Below, piece after piece: positions 1-13,688 of a stretch of 64,000 nucleotides of DNA. The number at the start of each line of letters is the position of its first letter. The first letter of the stretch is position 1. This stretch comes from Chlorops oryzae. Its lineage: Eukaryota > Arthropoda > Insecta > Diptera > Chloropidae. The stretch lies in NCBI GenBank assembly GCA_020466095.1, contig CM035807.1:7202240-7266239 (forward strand). The letters are read 5' to 3'. Made by a program: the position numbers and the translations under genes. Below the pieces are notes generated by a model that was not told where the DNA came from, searched no databases, and saw only the letters and a list, made by a program, of their open reading frames with translations.

Positions 1-1986
1 TATTATTAGAGCTACTGCAACTGAGATGAGAAAGTACAAGAAAAAAAAAAATTATAGAACATTGATATTTTTAAATATATACATATATTTAAGAGCTTGT
101 ATCTCTCGAACGTTGACAACATGTGTTTTCGATTAAATTTTTCGTCAATTCGAAGAGAATTTAGGGAATTAAATTTTGTAAAAGATTTGAAAAGGCGCAT
201 GTATTGCAAGAATTCTGTATGCCTCGTCATCGTCATCGTCTTCTTCTTCTAAATTAATCGAAAATAAATCTTTTGAAAAAAATTCCTCTTTAAATGGAGA
301 TCTTCAAGTTCATAAATAACGCGAATAAATAATGCCATAAGCTACTAATTTAGAAAAGCGCTCTCATATGTCAAATCACAACGGCCTTTTTAACTGATTG
401 ACTAGACTGTAAGCTGTCTTCTTTTATTGCAGAGCTATACAATCAATTATAGAACTTTGTTTTAACTCAATCCAAAAAGGAATTATCAAACGATTTCATA
501 AACAAAAAAATTTTAAAATAATAAAAAGAAAACAAAAACACTTTCGTCATCATAAATGTGCGATTCAATTTCGATTGTATTGTAAAAGAGCTACCAACAT
601 GTTTATAACTACATATGCTTGCTTAGTTTAGAGTCTAAACTTTAGACTTGCTATCAACATTTGTTACAGCTGCTTTTATTGCAAGTAATGTTGAGGCAAT
701 AAAAAATTGTTTTTGCAACTATTTGCAATTTTTTTTTTCAATTTTTCTTCAATTTTTTTTCCAATTTTTTCATTCCCAAAATCGTTGATTATTCTCGCTT
801 GAGAGACGAAAGTTTCGATCGTAAACCATTAACGCAATGAGCAATAAATTCAAGCTACCAGTTAAGAGCAAATACAGTTGCTGACCATAAAACGTTCTCG
901 AAAGATACGTCATAAAGTCATTCGACATAAATTGGGAACTCGAAAAAAAGAAGAAGAAGAAAGAAAAAAAACAAAGAGAAGTGAGGGTGGGGGTCTCAAA
1001 AAGCCTGCCGCTAATGCAATGTTTCCTTTGCACTTTGCGACCGTGTTTATGAGCGTTAGAGAGATCCACGTACGTACGTGTAGTACATTTTATATCACAA
1101 ATATGCGGATAGAACCGATAAAAGACGCAGTAAGATAGACGAATAGACACCATTAAACGCTGATTTCAAGTGTTTGTACTTGGCGCCGTAATGTACACTC
1201 GATCATAAAACTATAAAAAGCAAAAGCGAAGCGTCATCACACGACCGAACAGCCGAACAACCGAACAACTGAACAACCGTAATTTCATGTCGAATTACTT
1301 TTACTCGCTGAGTTATCTCCTCATAAGTACTTTTTTTTTTTTTATATTTTTAAACTGCGCTGCAGTAATTAGCTGCACAGGGAGCACAAAAAGTGAGCCC
1401 AATTTTTCTTTTCTTTCTTTTTTGTGTTTATTTTAAAAGAGAGTCTCGATTAGAAATCAAAGAAAGCTGAAAAAAAGTTGAAAAAGAAAGCAAAAGTTAG
1501 ACCAAATAAATGTGGTTATCGGGCTGAATTGTGTCTGTACACATTTTTCAAAGACAGGTAGGAACAAAATAAAATAAGAAGAGGGTATATTGAGCACTTA
1601 GAAGAGCTCTACAATTGATGGAGGATTATACAGGGTACAGAGAACATACTACCAAAAAACGCAAAGAAAGATAAAAATTATCTTCTTCTCCGTTCTATTT
1701 AGTTCCCGAAGGAACATTGCGCCACAAGATAAAAGTTATGGTAAAGAAAAATGGAATAAAAAATATCATAAACAAAAAAAATTTTTTTTAAATGTATACA
1801 GAACTATCAATCAGAATTTGAGTGTAAAAACCATAAAAAAAAATAAAAGAAACAAAATCTTTATATAAAGAAGTTTGAAAAAAATACCCTCCCTTGAATG
1901 AGTGTTCTTTCAGGCCTACCAATATCAGATCAAAGTCCCACACAATGACTTTTTGAGTACACAGCCCCTCAAAAAAAGTGGCATAT

Positions 1987-2214
1987 CCAGGACCTCACTA
2001 TCTTTACTATATTTTTCGGGGTTGCTGCACCCGAATTAGGTTCATAAGGTCTAGGCTTTGCCATAACCTCAAAAACAGGCCTCTCAAAACCTCGCTAGAG
2101 GATAGTTTTTTTGAGGTTCTGGCCATATCTGGAGCTGATGAAGCTATATGGACCTCAAGTTCAGAATTAGCGACCCCGAAAACATATAGCAAACATAGTG
2201 AGATCCCGTGTCTG
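1987..2214. mobile_element. inverted-repeat element (MITE-like)
   Basis: The left arm begins CCAGGACCTCACTATC and continues through TATATTTTTCGGGGTTGCT. The right arm, read on the opposite strand, gives GGGATCTCACTATGTTTGC followed by TATATGTTTTCGGGGTCGCT. The arms match over about 38 bp with several differences, around a roughly 140-bp interior containing further CCTCAAAA-type repeats. There is no coding capacity and no clear target-site duplication, so the superfamily is unassigned. Confidence 0.6.
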
Positions 2215-5200
2215 GAACTTTTGTTCTTATTTTATTGGGCTGTGTTATTCGTGAGTGAAGGAAGAAGAAACCTTTGATATCCCAAAACAAAAAAATATGC
2301 GGGAAAAATATCGATCAATGGCTATAAAATAGGTCTTTCAGTTGAAAAATATGTCAGAAAACCCTCAGAATAGTGTCCTAGAAGGTTTAGAAAAACTCCA
2401 AGGATTCAAAACAAATTCAAAACAAAAAAGTTTTGGACTCTAAAAGTACTAAGTGCCTAGTATAGCGCAATATTTCGATACCCAGATTTGGTTTGTTTAT
2501 ACGAAGAAGTACCCAGGTAATGATACCTCAACGATTGGTGTCGTTTTGGTGAACTTTGTATGCGTCGTATACATACATTTTCCCCCCCATTTCTTTTTTA
2601 TTTTTTTATATGACTAGGTTTTTATTTTTTGGGATCATAAAGATAAAGATTTTGCTGCCAGTATTCTCGTGCGCTGTCATATAATTGTATAGACACATAA
2701 AGCCTGTTATATGGAGCAGCTCTGATATCTGTACAATGTACACAATTAATGAATGAACAAAACAAACAGAAAAAAAAACACGAATTGTTGCTGTAATGTT
2801 TATATACAAAATATAAAAAAAACAAAAATAAACAATTTCCAAATGTTAAAATTTTTTTTCTTCTTATCAACAAGAAGCAATAACAAGGGGAAAAAAACGG
2901 TAGTAAAGGTAATAAGAAACAATCACGCACGGTACAAGGTCTTAGACAAGGTGTTGACACTACAGTAGTCGATGGTAGTTAGTGGACTACTTCAACTTTT
3001 TTTCTCTCCTTTTTCGAACATGAATATCAGTGGGCCTACAATTTGTGATATAAGCGATGTTTTACTCAAAAAGTAAACAATGTTTTGGGAAGTTCTTGGA
3101 TAGAAAATAATGCGAAAGGGAGTAATCTTATGATTGTCTTATCAGAACGCTACCTTACGTAAACCTAATAAAATAATCTACTGCAATAGATGACAAATGA
3201 GAAATATAAAATTTTTTCTGTTTTTAATTACAAAATTAAATCCTCTTCACTGCACACCAGCAACACAGATGCCATTAATAAAAAAGCTTGACAGCACGCT
3301 ACCATCGGCCACTGACTACCGACTTCCACACTCAATAATTTCATTTACGAAATCGCAACAATAAATAATAATAACAATAAAAAGAGAAACAAGAAAAACA
3401 TCAACAACATCAGATCAACGAGAATAAGGAAACATAAAACATAAAAGAGTAGTCAAATTAATAAATCCCCACAGTCGACAAATTTGTCAAATGAAATATT
3501 TGCGACCAAACTCATTATAAAGCAATGTTGCTGCAACATGTTTAATCAACATCTTAAAGGCCAGAAATTGTGTATAAATCATTTTATGAAATAATTAACG
3601 CAACATAAATCATTAAATTAAAGCACTTAAAATGGGAAAGAAGCGAAGCCAACAACAACAACATCAAGAAATACAAGAAACAAGGGGAAAAAATATACCG
3701 AATTTTTGATTTAATACAACGCAAAATCATTTTGAATTGTAACCAAAAAAGACACTTTTAAGGGAATATCAATGTTGCAGCAAATCAGAATGTTGCTTTG
3801 ATTCAATAACGATTTGAGAAAATAGTTGAAAAAATAATATTAAAAACAGTTAGTAGATGAAAAATTCGTTTTGATCATAAATTACTTTTGTGTTTGTTTT
3901 TATTATTTTTGTATTTTTGGTTTTTGTTCTTCATCATACTTGTTTGTCACGCGAGTTGCCAGAATTATAGTCTCAGTTGTCTCTAGATTGCTCCAAGTAT
4001 AAACAAAGTATACTGTATACATCATATCGTGTGCACAATTGGGTAGCAGCACAAACGACCGAGCGAACAGGCATGGCGAAAAGTATTCGTACCATTTGTG
4101 TTAAGTTGAATTATTGTGGATTTCACAGCGCGTACAAGTGAGTTAGTTTATGGTGTCAGCGTGTGGGCAATAAATTTTACTTGTTTTATTGATTTAATGT
4201 TCGTCTGCAGGAATATGCAAAAAAAAAAAAAACGAATTTAAGTACTTTATCCCTGACTTTTGTTTTACTTTTTTGGTTGGTACTTATAGTGAGTAAGGTC
4301 AAGTTTTTGATTCAGAACAAAGTTTGGACGGTTTTAATTATTTCTTAAGTTTTATTTTTTTTTTTAATATTTTTTTTTTAGTGTTCCTTCCGACCTCAGT
4401 CATTCGCTTGAACCACATTTTCTGGCCAAACGCAACCGTTTGCGTGTAACAAAATATGAATAAACACGATTTTTCGATTCTAGGCTCTTTACGCTTATAA
4501 ACAAAATGTATTTTTTTTTTTCTTTTTTTGAAACATATTAGAAGAACGCCCGAAGAGTAAACAAAAATGCTCGAAAATTTGAAGCAAAAGAAACAGAAAA
4601 AGGCGAACTTTTTTCTTACTTTTTCTTCTTCTTCACGAATATATCAATCAACAACATTTCGTGATCATTTCGCAAGTAATTTTAAAAATATAGAAAGAAA
4701 ATGAAAACTACAAAAAAAAGAACCGACGAAAAAAGTCCAATAACTTCATTAAACCGTGGAAGCATTCAAAAAAAAAGTGCTTAGAGGGAAAAAGAGAAAA
4801 ATTAGAATCAATTTACCACATACTAGCGTGTGTGTTGTTGATGGCAATGACGCTGGCACAGCGAAACTTATGAAGCGCTTCTCTACAAACTGGCAACGAC
4901 AAATGAGTAAAAGTGAAGAAATAAAAAAAAACCCAAAAAAATTTTTAAAAAGTAAAATAGAATGAATAAAAATAAAAAAGAAATTTAAATTAAATTTTCT
5001 TCTATGCGGGAGGAAGTGTTTTTGGTTATTTTTTGTGATATTCCACAAAAAGCGTGTATATACACACAAGAACATGCATACAAAACTGTACGCAACATAG
5101 TATATTTTTAAGACGCAGAAAGAATCTAAGCAGAACACATCAACAAATCACAGCAGCACGTGTGTATAGATGCAAACGATTGTTGCGATCATACTGACGC

Positions 5201-5900
5201 GTTATAATTTCAATGAAAGTGAAAAGAACGATTTTAGAAGAAGAAAAAAATGGGTATAAAAAAAATTGCTGACATTTTGGAAAGCGCTTTCATTTTGTTT
5301 ACCTATAAAAAAAAAAAAAATTTTTTTATATATTCAAACACAATCGATCGTTGTCACAGCAAAAACGACCGAAACACAAAGACATTTCATACCAAATTTT
5401 CACACTTGATTTATGTACGATTGAGAAAATGTTGAGCATTTTTCCGTGAAAAACATGCGTGGGCAATTCGAAAATGTTATGAACGAAAATAGAAAATCAA
5501 AATCTTTTGCCTTCTACTCTTGGTTTTCCACAAAATCAATTAAAATAGCTTGAGCAAACATAGCAGAGACAACAGAGAGGGAAAAAAGCGGAAGGCGGCA
5601 TATTTACTTAAAGCATTAATAACATGTCGAAGGAAAAACTCAGAGAAGTAGGTTTTTTTTTTTTTTACATTCAAGCTACTGTCGTCATACAATATATAAC
5701 GTGAATATACATTAGGGTCAAGAGACGATAAAGATGAAAAGGAGAAAAAAAAAAAGAAAAGATATGTTGCTTCATAGTTCATGTCTCTCGTTGCATGTTG
5801 AGGCACGTTCGAATACGCTTCGATATTGAAATAATAACATTCGATAGGCGCCAAGTGGTTAAATAAACAAATATTTAACACAGTTGAACGTCTCCGAAGT

Positions 5901-5995
5901 GAACCGAACGGAACGGAACGGAAGGAGCGGATCGGATCGGACTGGATCGAAACGAAACGGAACGGAACTGTATTGAATTGAATTGAACTGAACTG
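5901..5995. repeat. degenerate pentanucleotide array (GAACG/GAATT)
   Basis: Five-base units drift from GAACG through GATCG, GAAAC and GGAAC to GAATT and GAACT across about 95 bp. A related pentamer-type block lies at 42178-42235 and another at 30060-30100. Confidence 0.8.
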
Positions 5996-7780
5996 GCTTA
6001 TAATGAATCCATTAAGTCGTTTGACTGCTGTTTGGCATGGTGTGGTCCCACAATAGCCACATTACCCTGTGCCTCGAACGGTGCTGTTGCCTAGTTAACG
6101 CCTGCTCATCTCGTTCTCAGCCCGACTCAACCCGACTCGCCTCAACTCATACCATTCCAATGTTTGTCCAATCAATTTCTATTTGTTTTAACTGTCTGGA
6201 TCGTTGCTGTTGGCTGTTGCACAATTGAGCATGAAGGAAAATCGTATTGATTGCATTTTAAAAATATTATCGAAAGCAAAAAACCAAAAAAAAAAAAAAA
6301 AGGCGCTTGAGTGCTTTAATTCTAAACAAAAACAGCATTTTCTCTAGACTAGAAAATTGACTGGCGGCATTTGAAGCAAGGTCTGCTGGCTTTTTTCCTC
6401 CTCTTCTTCTTCTTCTTCATTGTTTTTTTTTTTTTTTTTTTTTTTTGCTTTGCTTTAAAAGGCAAGCGTTGATGTGTCTTAGCTTTCAACAATTGATGAA
6501 ATTGAAATCGAAATCAAAATCGAAATCTAGTTCCATAAAGGGCTATGTTGGAAATTTATTCTATAAACAAAAAGCTAATGGCGTTCAAAAATCATTGGGA
6601 AAAAAATATTCAAAAAAAATTATGCCATCAGAGCCAAACAAAATCCAATTTGGAGAAAAATCCTTTTAATACTTTGTTGCGATTGCGCAGTTACTTCTCA
6701 ACCGAAACAGAGAAGATCCAAAGAAAAAAAAAAATATGTTGATAACAAAGAAGTTGCTCATTTCGGTTTCGGTTTTCGGTTCTACCAGAATGGAGGAAAA
6801 AATTCCAATGAATAAGAATCTTAGGCATTTCTATAACTCTGAAGAAATTTAATACCAAACAATTTCTAGCAAAGCATAAGGGTTGTTTTCGCTCGTTGCA
6901 AGGGGCATTAATCCAAAGTGTTGCTCTATATACACATATGTTGCATGAAAACTTCGAATGGATGGAAGAAAAACGAGTCATTCAGTCAGTTGCGCCTTTT
7001 TAAGGGCTAACTACACGAGGCAAGGCAAGCGTAGAAATTAAAAAGGTACGCAGCAAAACGAAAAAAAAAACCTTTTTGATAATTCAAAAAAAAAAAAAAA
7101 AAAAATCCGAAAAAAAAGAGAATCAAAGAAAATAGGCTATTGTACAAAAGGAGATTAAATGCGAACGCGTTCGCTGTACAGCAATGCGTCGAAGGAACAA
7201 TCACAGCACAATAAAATGAGCATTCCTGAAAATGCCTGCCTGTATGGCAGCCTGTGATGCGCAATGCGACTGCGCGCACAGTTTGCTTCACAGCCAAAAA
7301 AAAAAAAAACAAAAAACAAAGAGTTTTTCAGCATAAAAAAAGAAAAGAAAAGACAAAAAAATCTTTAAAACGAAAGAAAAAAAATGGTATAAACCGGTGA
7401 GGCCTTTCTGTGCGACCTTTCTTCTGCCTTCGGTGCCTTTCGAAGACCCCATACACAGTGCTGTACAAACCGCTATGCAGAGACAAACAGACAAACGCAC
7501 AAACAGAGAGACAGAGAGACACAGACAAACAGGCCGAGAGACCGAATACAAACTAACGAACCGACGAAAAGAAATGCAATTCAAAGTACCAGAGACAAGG
7601 AAGAAACCAAAAAAAAAAAAAAAAAAAAGAAAGAAATCAAAACAATGAAACGTCCTTCTTCGCATTTTCGTCTTCTGTTCTTTTTCGATTTCAAAGGAAA
7701 GCAGCAGCGGCAACGTAGTAGAAAGGCAATACAGGCTGTCTTCATGGACCTGTATAACAATAGAACTCGCTCAGAGTGTA

Positions 7781-7833
7781 AGGTAGAGGTAGATAGGTAG
7801 GTAGGTAGGTAGGTAGGTAGGAAGGCAGGCAGG
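7781..7833. repeat. (GGTA)n microsatellite grading into (GGCA)n
   Basis: At least eight GTAG units are followed by GAAGGCAGGCAGG. Confidence 0.9.
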
Positions 7834-10800
7834 CCGTTAGGCAAGCGACTTAGACAATAGACAAGATCTATTTAGCCGCAAAACTGATAATATGGCCAAA
7901 CATTAACTCAAGGCTAGGTAAAAGTTGAGGCCATCCTAATCACCTACCTGTGTATCTGCGACTACGACTTGCGAGTTACGACTACTACACCTCCGAAGCC
8001 GGCTATGGCTCTGTCTACTTTCCTACTTTCATGCGCTCGGTCTAAGCGTATCGAGAAGAGAATTTTCCTTTTCGCTTTAATGAAGAGCTGGAAATTTCAT
8101 TAATTTTCTCAAAAAGGTACTTTGACAGCATGTTGTCAAACTATAGAGAGAATTATATGAGAGACAAGGCGATATGCTTCTTGCTCTTCGGAGTGCTGCA
8201 AGTGCGGAAAAAATTGAACTGTTAAGCGCGCTTCACAAAGTATCGAAGAATGTAGTCTGAAAGTCAAAAGTTAGAGAAATTTGTTGTTGAAACAAGGCCG
8301 CGGACCATGAGTTGGGTCTGATTGCTGTCACTTTTGGCACTTTGCTATTTAGACAGTCAGGACGAAACGCATTGATGCACACAATTCTCTTCTTTTACTT
8401 ATTTTTTTTTCTTTCTTTCATTTAGGTGTAATAAAAATGTCGACTTTAGCGTAATTTATTAGTCTATAATTAGGCGAATGAGCTGCTCTCTTTTTGGGTG
8501 TTCTTATAAAAGCAAATTAGTTAAGGCAAACACACATAAATACATATACTTAAAACGTCTCCCATGATGATGAGAATTTATTTTTAAATCTAATTGAGTG
8601 ATTAATAATCAAGTGAAATAGATTTATGGGTAATGTTGATGAAAAATGTCAAGGTTCGAATAAATTTTTAAAGCGAAAAGAAAGTCGCATAACGCTTTGG
8701 GAATCGGTAAAACAAATCCAAACAAATTTGAAGAAAGAAAAAAATAAATAAATCTTCAAGGAAAAAGAAGATAGCAAAACTCATTAAAATGTTGCAGAAA
8801 GAGCATTCAAGATAGAGAGGGAGAAAAAAAAATACATAAAACAAAATAAAATAAAAGCTATAAATACAGTCGCAATCATCACGACGTGAGCGCGCAAATG
8901 TGGTTTTTATAGAAAAAATAACAAATAATAATAATAATAAAAAATAACAAAAAAAAAGAAGGAAGAAGTAAAAAATAAAAATAAATGTTTTCCTCATATT
9001 TTTAACAACAAAATCACTACGCGACGTACTCTACACTCGAGATCTTAGAGTCTACGTACGTCAAAAGCATATTTTTTCTCTCTATTTCTTTATTTTTTTT
9101 TTTTTATACCCGCACTTCATTAATCATAATGCCAAAACAGCCCAAACGGTCCAAGACTATGCGACGCGTCGTTATACTACGGCAGAAGGCAAAAGACATA
9201 AGACATAAGAGCAAGAGCAAGACCTATGTATAATATTGACTACTGCGATATACGCTGCGAAGTGCTGTGCTGTGCAGTGATGTGATGTGTTTGGAATGGG
9301 ATACTCGATGTTTGATGCTTTTACTGCATTGACGCTGATGCCGATGTTGATGATGATCATGATGATTTTTAGGCCTGCCAAAGTATTTTGCTCTTTGGTC
9401 TTTATACACTCACCCAACGTCTGCATAAATATGCATCAAGTGAGCAAAAGCAGTGCTAACTATACGCATTATGAAAGCATTACAAATGTAAAAATAAATA
9501 TTAAATTTAAAAAGAAAACATTAAATGCAAATGTTCCTGGCCGGAGATGTTAGGAGGAGTTCACAAATTTCGAGAATAGCAGATTTTTTGAGCATCGTTG
9601 TAAACGTTAAGAAAGACTTAAATCGTAATGCCTCCGATCTAGAATGCTAGTTTGATTGAATTTGCAGCATTATTGCTAGCTTCAAATGTTGAGACTTAAA
9701 GTTTTCGCAAGTCTTTTAAAGCAACATCAGTGATCTAGAACATGTAGTTAAGCATATCAGCTCGAAACAACATTTTACCTAGTTGAAAACATTTATTGAG
9801 AACATTTACAAAGAATATTAAAACTATATAGTTTGACATTTATGAAAACGAATTAATTCAAAGCAACATTACTGCTGCTTGAAAATGTTGGCAACATGCT
9901 CCGAACTCATCAATTGCACTTTGAAGTTCAATAAAGACTTTAACGATCTATACCTTTAATTTAACCGTCATCAATTATTTTGAGCAACATTGTTGCAAGC
10001 GATGAAGAAAAATAAGATCGCTCAAGAATCAGCTAAAATTTTGGCGTGAAAAAATTTAACGAAACTTATCAGTTTGAATCTACAACTTAAATGCAGCAGC
10101 CGAAAACAAAATGTTTCTATAGATATCTTTTAAATTTATTTAGCATAAAGATCAAGCATTGTCTTTCGGTTTTCGGTGATTGTGATGGCGATAATGTTTT
10201 GGCTTTTGTTTTTGAACCACTTAGCATTATTACTGAAGCTGAAAAATTCTTCACGCAAGCTTTTGTGGTGCCTTTTCTTGTTTTGCTGCCTAAGGGCAAC
10301 TGCATTCGGAATTCCTTTTTATTTCTGAGAAAAAGAACAAAAAGGTTTTATTTTTATTTAATCTATTTATAAACAAACGATCATTTAGCTCAGACGACGG
10401 ACGACGGACGACACAAGGCACAAGGCACACTCGCCTGCGTCGGATACCATCGAGAGTGAGATGAAAAAGTGCCAAATTTGATGGACCATAAATGTCACCT
10501 GCATCACGGTGAAGTCGGGTACTTGTCTGATGCGTGACAATTCATGACCTAGCATGCATTTGACGATTGACATGATTTCAAATGTCCTCTGAGCGATGCG
10601 AAAAAAGCATTTAGAGAAGCCATGTTTTCTCTCAATGTTAATTAATAGAATCATATGGTCAGTTGAAAATTCTTTGTCAAATTTCGAAATTAAAACATTT
10701 TTAAATCTGCAGATCAGATTTCGGATTCAGAGTAGCTCTCATTTGCAACTTCATGCTAACGCTGAACTGACGGAAAACCTTATTAAATTTCAGTACAATA

Positions 10801-11115
10801 GAGGCAAGCACATGAACAGATCACGATGACATGCTAAGATGCATGAGAAAGTCACTATGCAGATGATCATGCAGTGATGATGAGAAATTTTCCGCTGGGA
10901 ATGCACGCGCGTTTGTTTGTGTTGCGAGCGAGAAAACTTCATTCGATCGCATGACATTTTTCTATGCTATTTTCAGTTGGGCACATTTAACTAAAAATAA
11001 ATGTTGGAGGAAAGCAATTTATCGAACGAAAGCGGCAGGAAAACGAAGTGTTCAAGTAAATTGGCTTATGAAAAATCGTTGCATTTTGATGAATTGGAAA
11101 CTTGAAACAAATGCA

Positions 11116-11118
<3 letters not shown>

Positions 11119-11149
<31 letters not shown>

Positions 11150-11151
11150 CT

Positions 11152-11182
<31 letters not shown>
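11119..11182. repeat. (GA)n microsatellite
   Basis: Two GA runs are separated by AGGCTAGG. A complementary (TC)n run follows at 11310-11338, so the two could pair as a hairpin. Confidence 0.95.
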
Positions 11183-13546
11183 TATTACAGCAATGAGGCA
11201 ATATGATTGTCTTTACATTTTATTGCCAAATTAATGAAATTTCAACGAAATCACACAAAACCATTCAAAAAGAATTCCCTTAAGACGACGACAGCAGAAA
11301 CCGAAATATTCTCTCTCTCTCTCTCGCTCTCTCGCTCATTCTTCCCCGTCTTTATTCATTTTGATAGGAATTTTTTCGAAGCGCAAGAATCGTCGTGGCT
11401 GTCAAAATTTTAAATGAACCATAAATAAAAACATCATTTTAACGATTTCAATTCTTTCTTCAAGAACGCGATTCTTCTTAGCACAGAAAGAGAGACGATG
11501 ACGGAGTGAAATAGGGCCAGAGGGTGGGGGGGAGGGAGGGAGGGAAGGAGGGAAGTTGGACTGCAGCTAAACTGACTGACTTCCTTTCTTCGTCAACGAG
11601 AAAAGAATTCTTTCTTTCTTTTTTCTCCCTCTTCCTCTCCCTCCCTCGCTCTCTCCCTTGCACTTGCTTCCTTCTTTTCGTTTTGCTGGTATATTTTTGT
11701 CAAAAGATAAAACTGCTGAATGCCTTGGTGATATTTTTCGATTGTTGTAGATATGTGCAAATGTGCTTCTGATGATGTTGCTGCAGCTCCTGCTGCTGCT
11801 GCTGCTGATGGTGCTTCGCGAAAAATGAGCCATAATATGATGAGGTGCCAGTGTTGATGGTGTTTTTAATGCGATCTCGCGCGCTCATAAAAATAGTTGC
11901 AGTGAATGCACCCCAAATGGAATCTCGACAGAATGGACCACAACACCACCATCACCATCATCATTATCATTATTGTCATCATCATGATGGTCGTCATCAG
12001 CAACATCAGCCACAACATTAAGCGGGAACATATAATTTTGATGTTAAAACATCGTAAATTATTCAAATGTCAGTGTGGCAGGCATAAAGTGACTTTTTAT
12101 GGAGTCACAGTCATCATCAGAATGTTGCGAAACTGTTTTCATATGCTAAAGTGGAGCCTTGGCAATGTGTCGCTCCACAATTGCTGCCCACATACGAGTA
12201 CACGAAATGATGCTGACGCTGACACTGACGCCTGCATCGAGTAATCATTCATGGGAGATAGTGTGGCAGACGGGTTTCTTGATTTTTGAAATTTCTTCCC
12301 CCTTCTTTTTTTCTCTTTCTGCTTCGTCCCTCAAAACTGCATGCCTTTTTCCCTTCTTCTGTTTTTTTGATTCTGTTTTCTTTTTAATTTTCGTTTTGTT
12401 ATTTATTTTTTTGGTTATTATGAAACGGGAAGTTGCAACTTGTGTTTCGTATCATCAATGTTGATGTTGATGATTTCGGCGCAGCGCATGCATACTGTAA
12501 GTATGTTTTCAATTAGATGGAATTGCTTTAACTTGACGACTCCACTTGGACAAAATGACAAGAGACAATGGGTGTTTTTTTTTTTTTTTTGTTCTCCTTC
12601 TCCTTCGTTTCACATTAGGCTCCCTCGAAATCGCGTTACGCGGCTCTGTCGGGCGGCTTTGCCGTCCAGCCATTCAGTCAGTCACATATTTGTCACATCT
12701 GGTGGTGGTGGTGGTGGAAGTTACCGCTCTAGAAAATTGCTGCACTCTAAGTGAAAAATTAAGAAGAGAAGCGACCCAAAAGTAGTAGTTTTTTTTTTTT
12801 TTTTTAAAGAGCTGCTTCAAGTGTCTGCATGCTTGGCTGCCTAAATGAGTAGAAACTCGTTGGTCTAAGTACGTAATCTGATCGTTTAACAGTTTTACGC
12901 CGAATGCGGTGTATGGAGTGTATGCGTGTCCCACATATGTTGCACACACCCGCCCCGCTCGCTTCAGTATTTAATCTACCAATTAATGCAGCATACACCA
13001 AAGTCCAGAACTCACTACGCTCACATGATAATCCATCATTCAGTGTTCGAAACCGAACAGGCGAAACAGAAACAAAAACAAAAACAAAAGCAATGATGAG
13101 AAAAAAGAATTGAAAATAAATAAATCCGAAAGTTGGCATTCCCCAGCGTACTAAGAAATTTGGAAATTCGTAATTGAAATCGTGTGTTTCGCTTAATGAG
13201 CGATCGCACATGCCTTTCCCAAAGGGTAGTGTGCGTGAGATTGTGTTTTAGTGTGTGTGTGTGTGGAAAAGTTGTAAGCGGGAAAATCGAAATTGGAATT
13301 TGAGTAATGAACAATTTTCCCATTTTCGGTGAAAATTGAGTACGGAACGAAGAAATGTGAGACTTATTTTCCATAAGAGGATTAGAAAAAATCTATTTTC
13401 CTCTACACTCTATATATAGAGTGAGAGATAGGGAGAGGACTTCGTCACTAGAGACTAGACACTAGACACTCTAGTTTTTGCCAATTTCACTTTCATTGAG
13501 AAAGCTCTCAATTTTCTTTTGACTTTTTATCGTTTTCATCACTTAC

Positions 13547-13688
13547 CTGTTTACTGAACATCGCTATATCCTCATTGAATGATTCTGACGAACAGACATC
13601 ACCACCTTGGACGCCGGGTTCACGCGGCGTACATGTGGCCAATTCACATTTTTCGAATATAAGCGCCAACAGGGGAAATAGTGGATGT
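13547..13688 (-). CDS. hth: homothorax coding exon 3 (residues 101-147, MEINOX start)
   Basis: The exon begins after a pyrimidine-rich acceptor (TATCTATTTCAG) with the single A that completes Glu100. It continues [37 protein letters not shown] and [10 protein letters not shown], ending at CAG before the donor GTAAGT, which starts at 13546. The exon is 142 nt (1 + 47 codons), so it leaves in phase 0. This is the Meis-A half of the MEINOX/HM domain, the most conserved part outside the homeodomain; in the family it forms the Extradenticle/PBC interface that drives nuclear import of both partners. An exon end after ...FSKQ or ...AKQ is also what I recall for vertebrate Meis genes, supporting an ancient boundary. 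The next exon should start near IRSQKPYY; I scanned the remaining 13.5 kb to the left by eye for it and for the two following segments and did not find them. Confidence 0.96.

Larger units (their letters stand above)
1..13546 (-). other. hth: hth intron 3 (partial; runs off the left edge)
   Basis: This begins at the exon 3 donor (GTAAGT at 13546 on the minus strand) and shows no acceptor plus recognisable Hth exon down to position 1. It is AT-rich with many poly-A/poly-T tracts, a degenerate pentanucleotide block (5901-5995), a GGTA tetranucleotide block (7781-7833), GA and TC microsatellites (11119-11182, 11310-11338), a TG/AC tract near 13252, and an inverted-repeat element at 1987-2214. 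No coding sequence is supported here. Open frames in 11.5-13 kb come from CAT/TGA-rich and CT-rich low-complexity sequence. Very long introns are expected for hth, which spans more than 100 kb in Drosophila. Confidence 0.75.

Noticed and set aside
7288..7844. Overlapping minus-strand open frames rich in Phe, Ser and Leu
   Set aside because: They are produced by poly-A/poly-T, ACAGAC and GGTA simple repeats.
1..13500. Search for hth exon 4 (expected IRSQKPYY..., MVQAIQVLRF..., VHELCDNF...)
   Set aside because: Reverse-complement patterns for these conserved segments were looked for by eye and not found, so the next exons are taken to lie left of the window. A codon-aware search would settle it.
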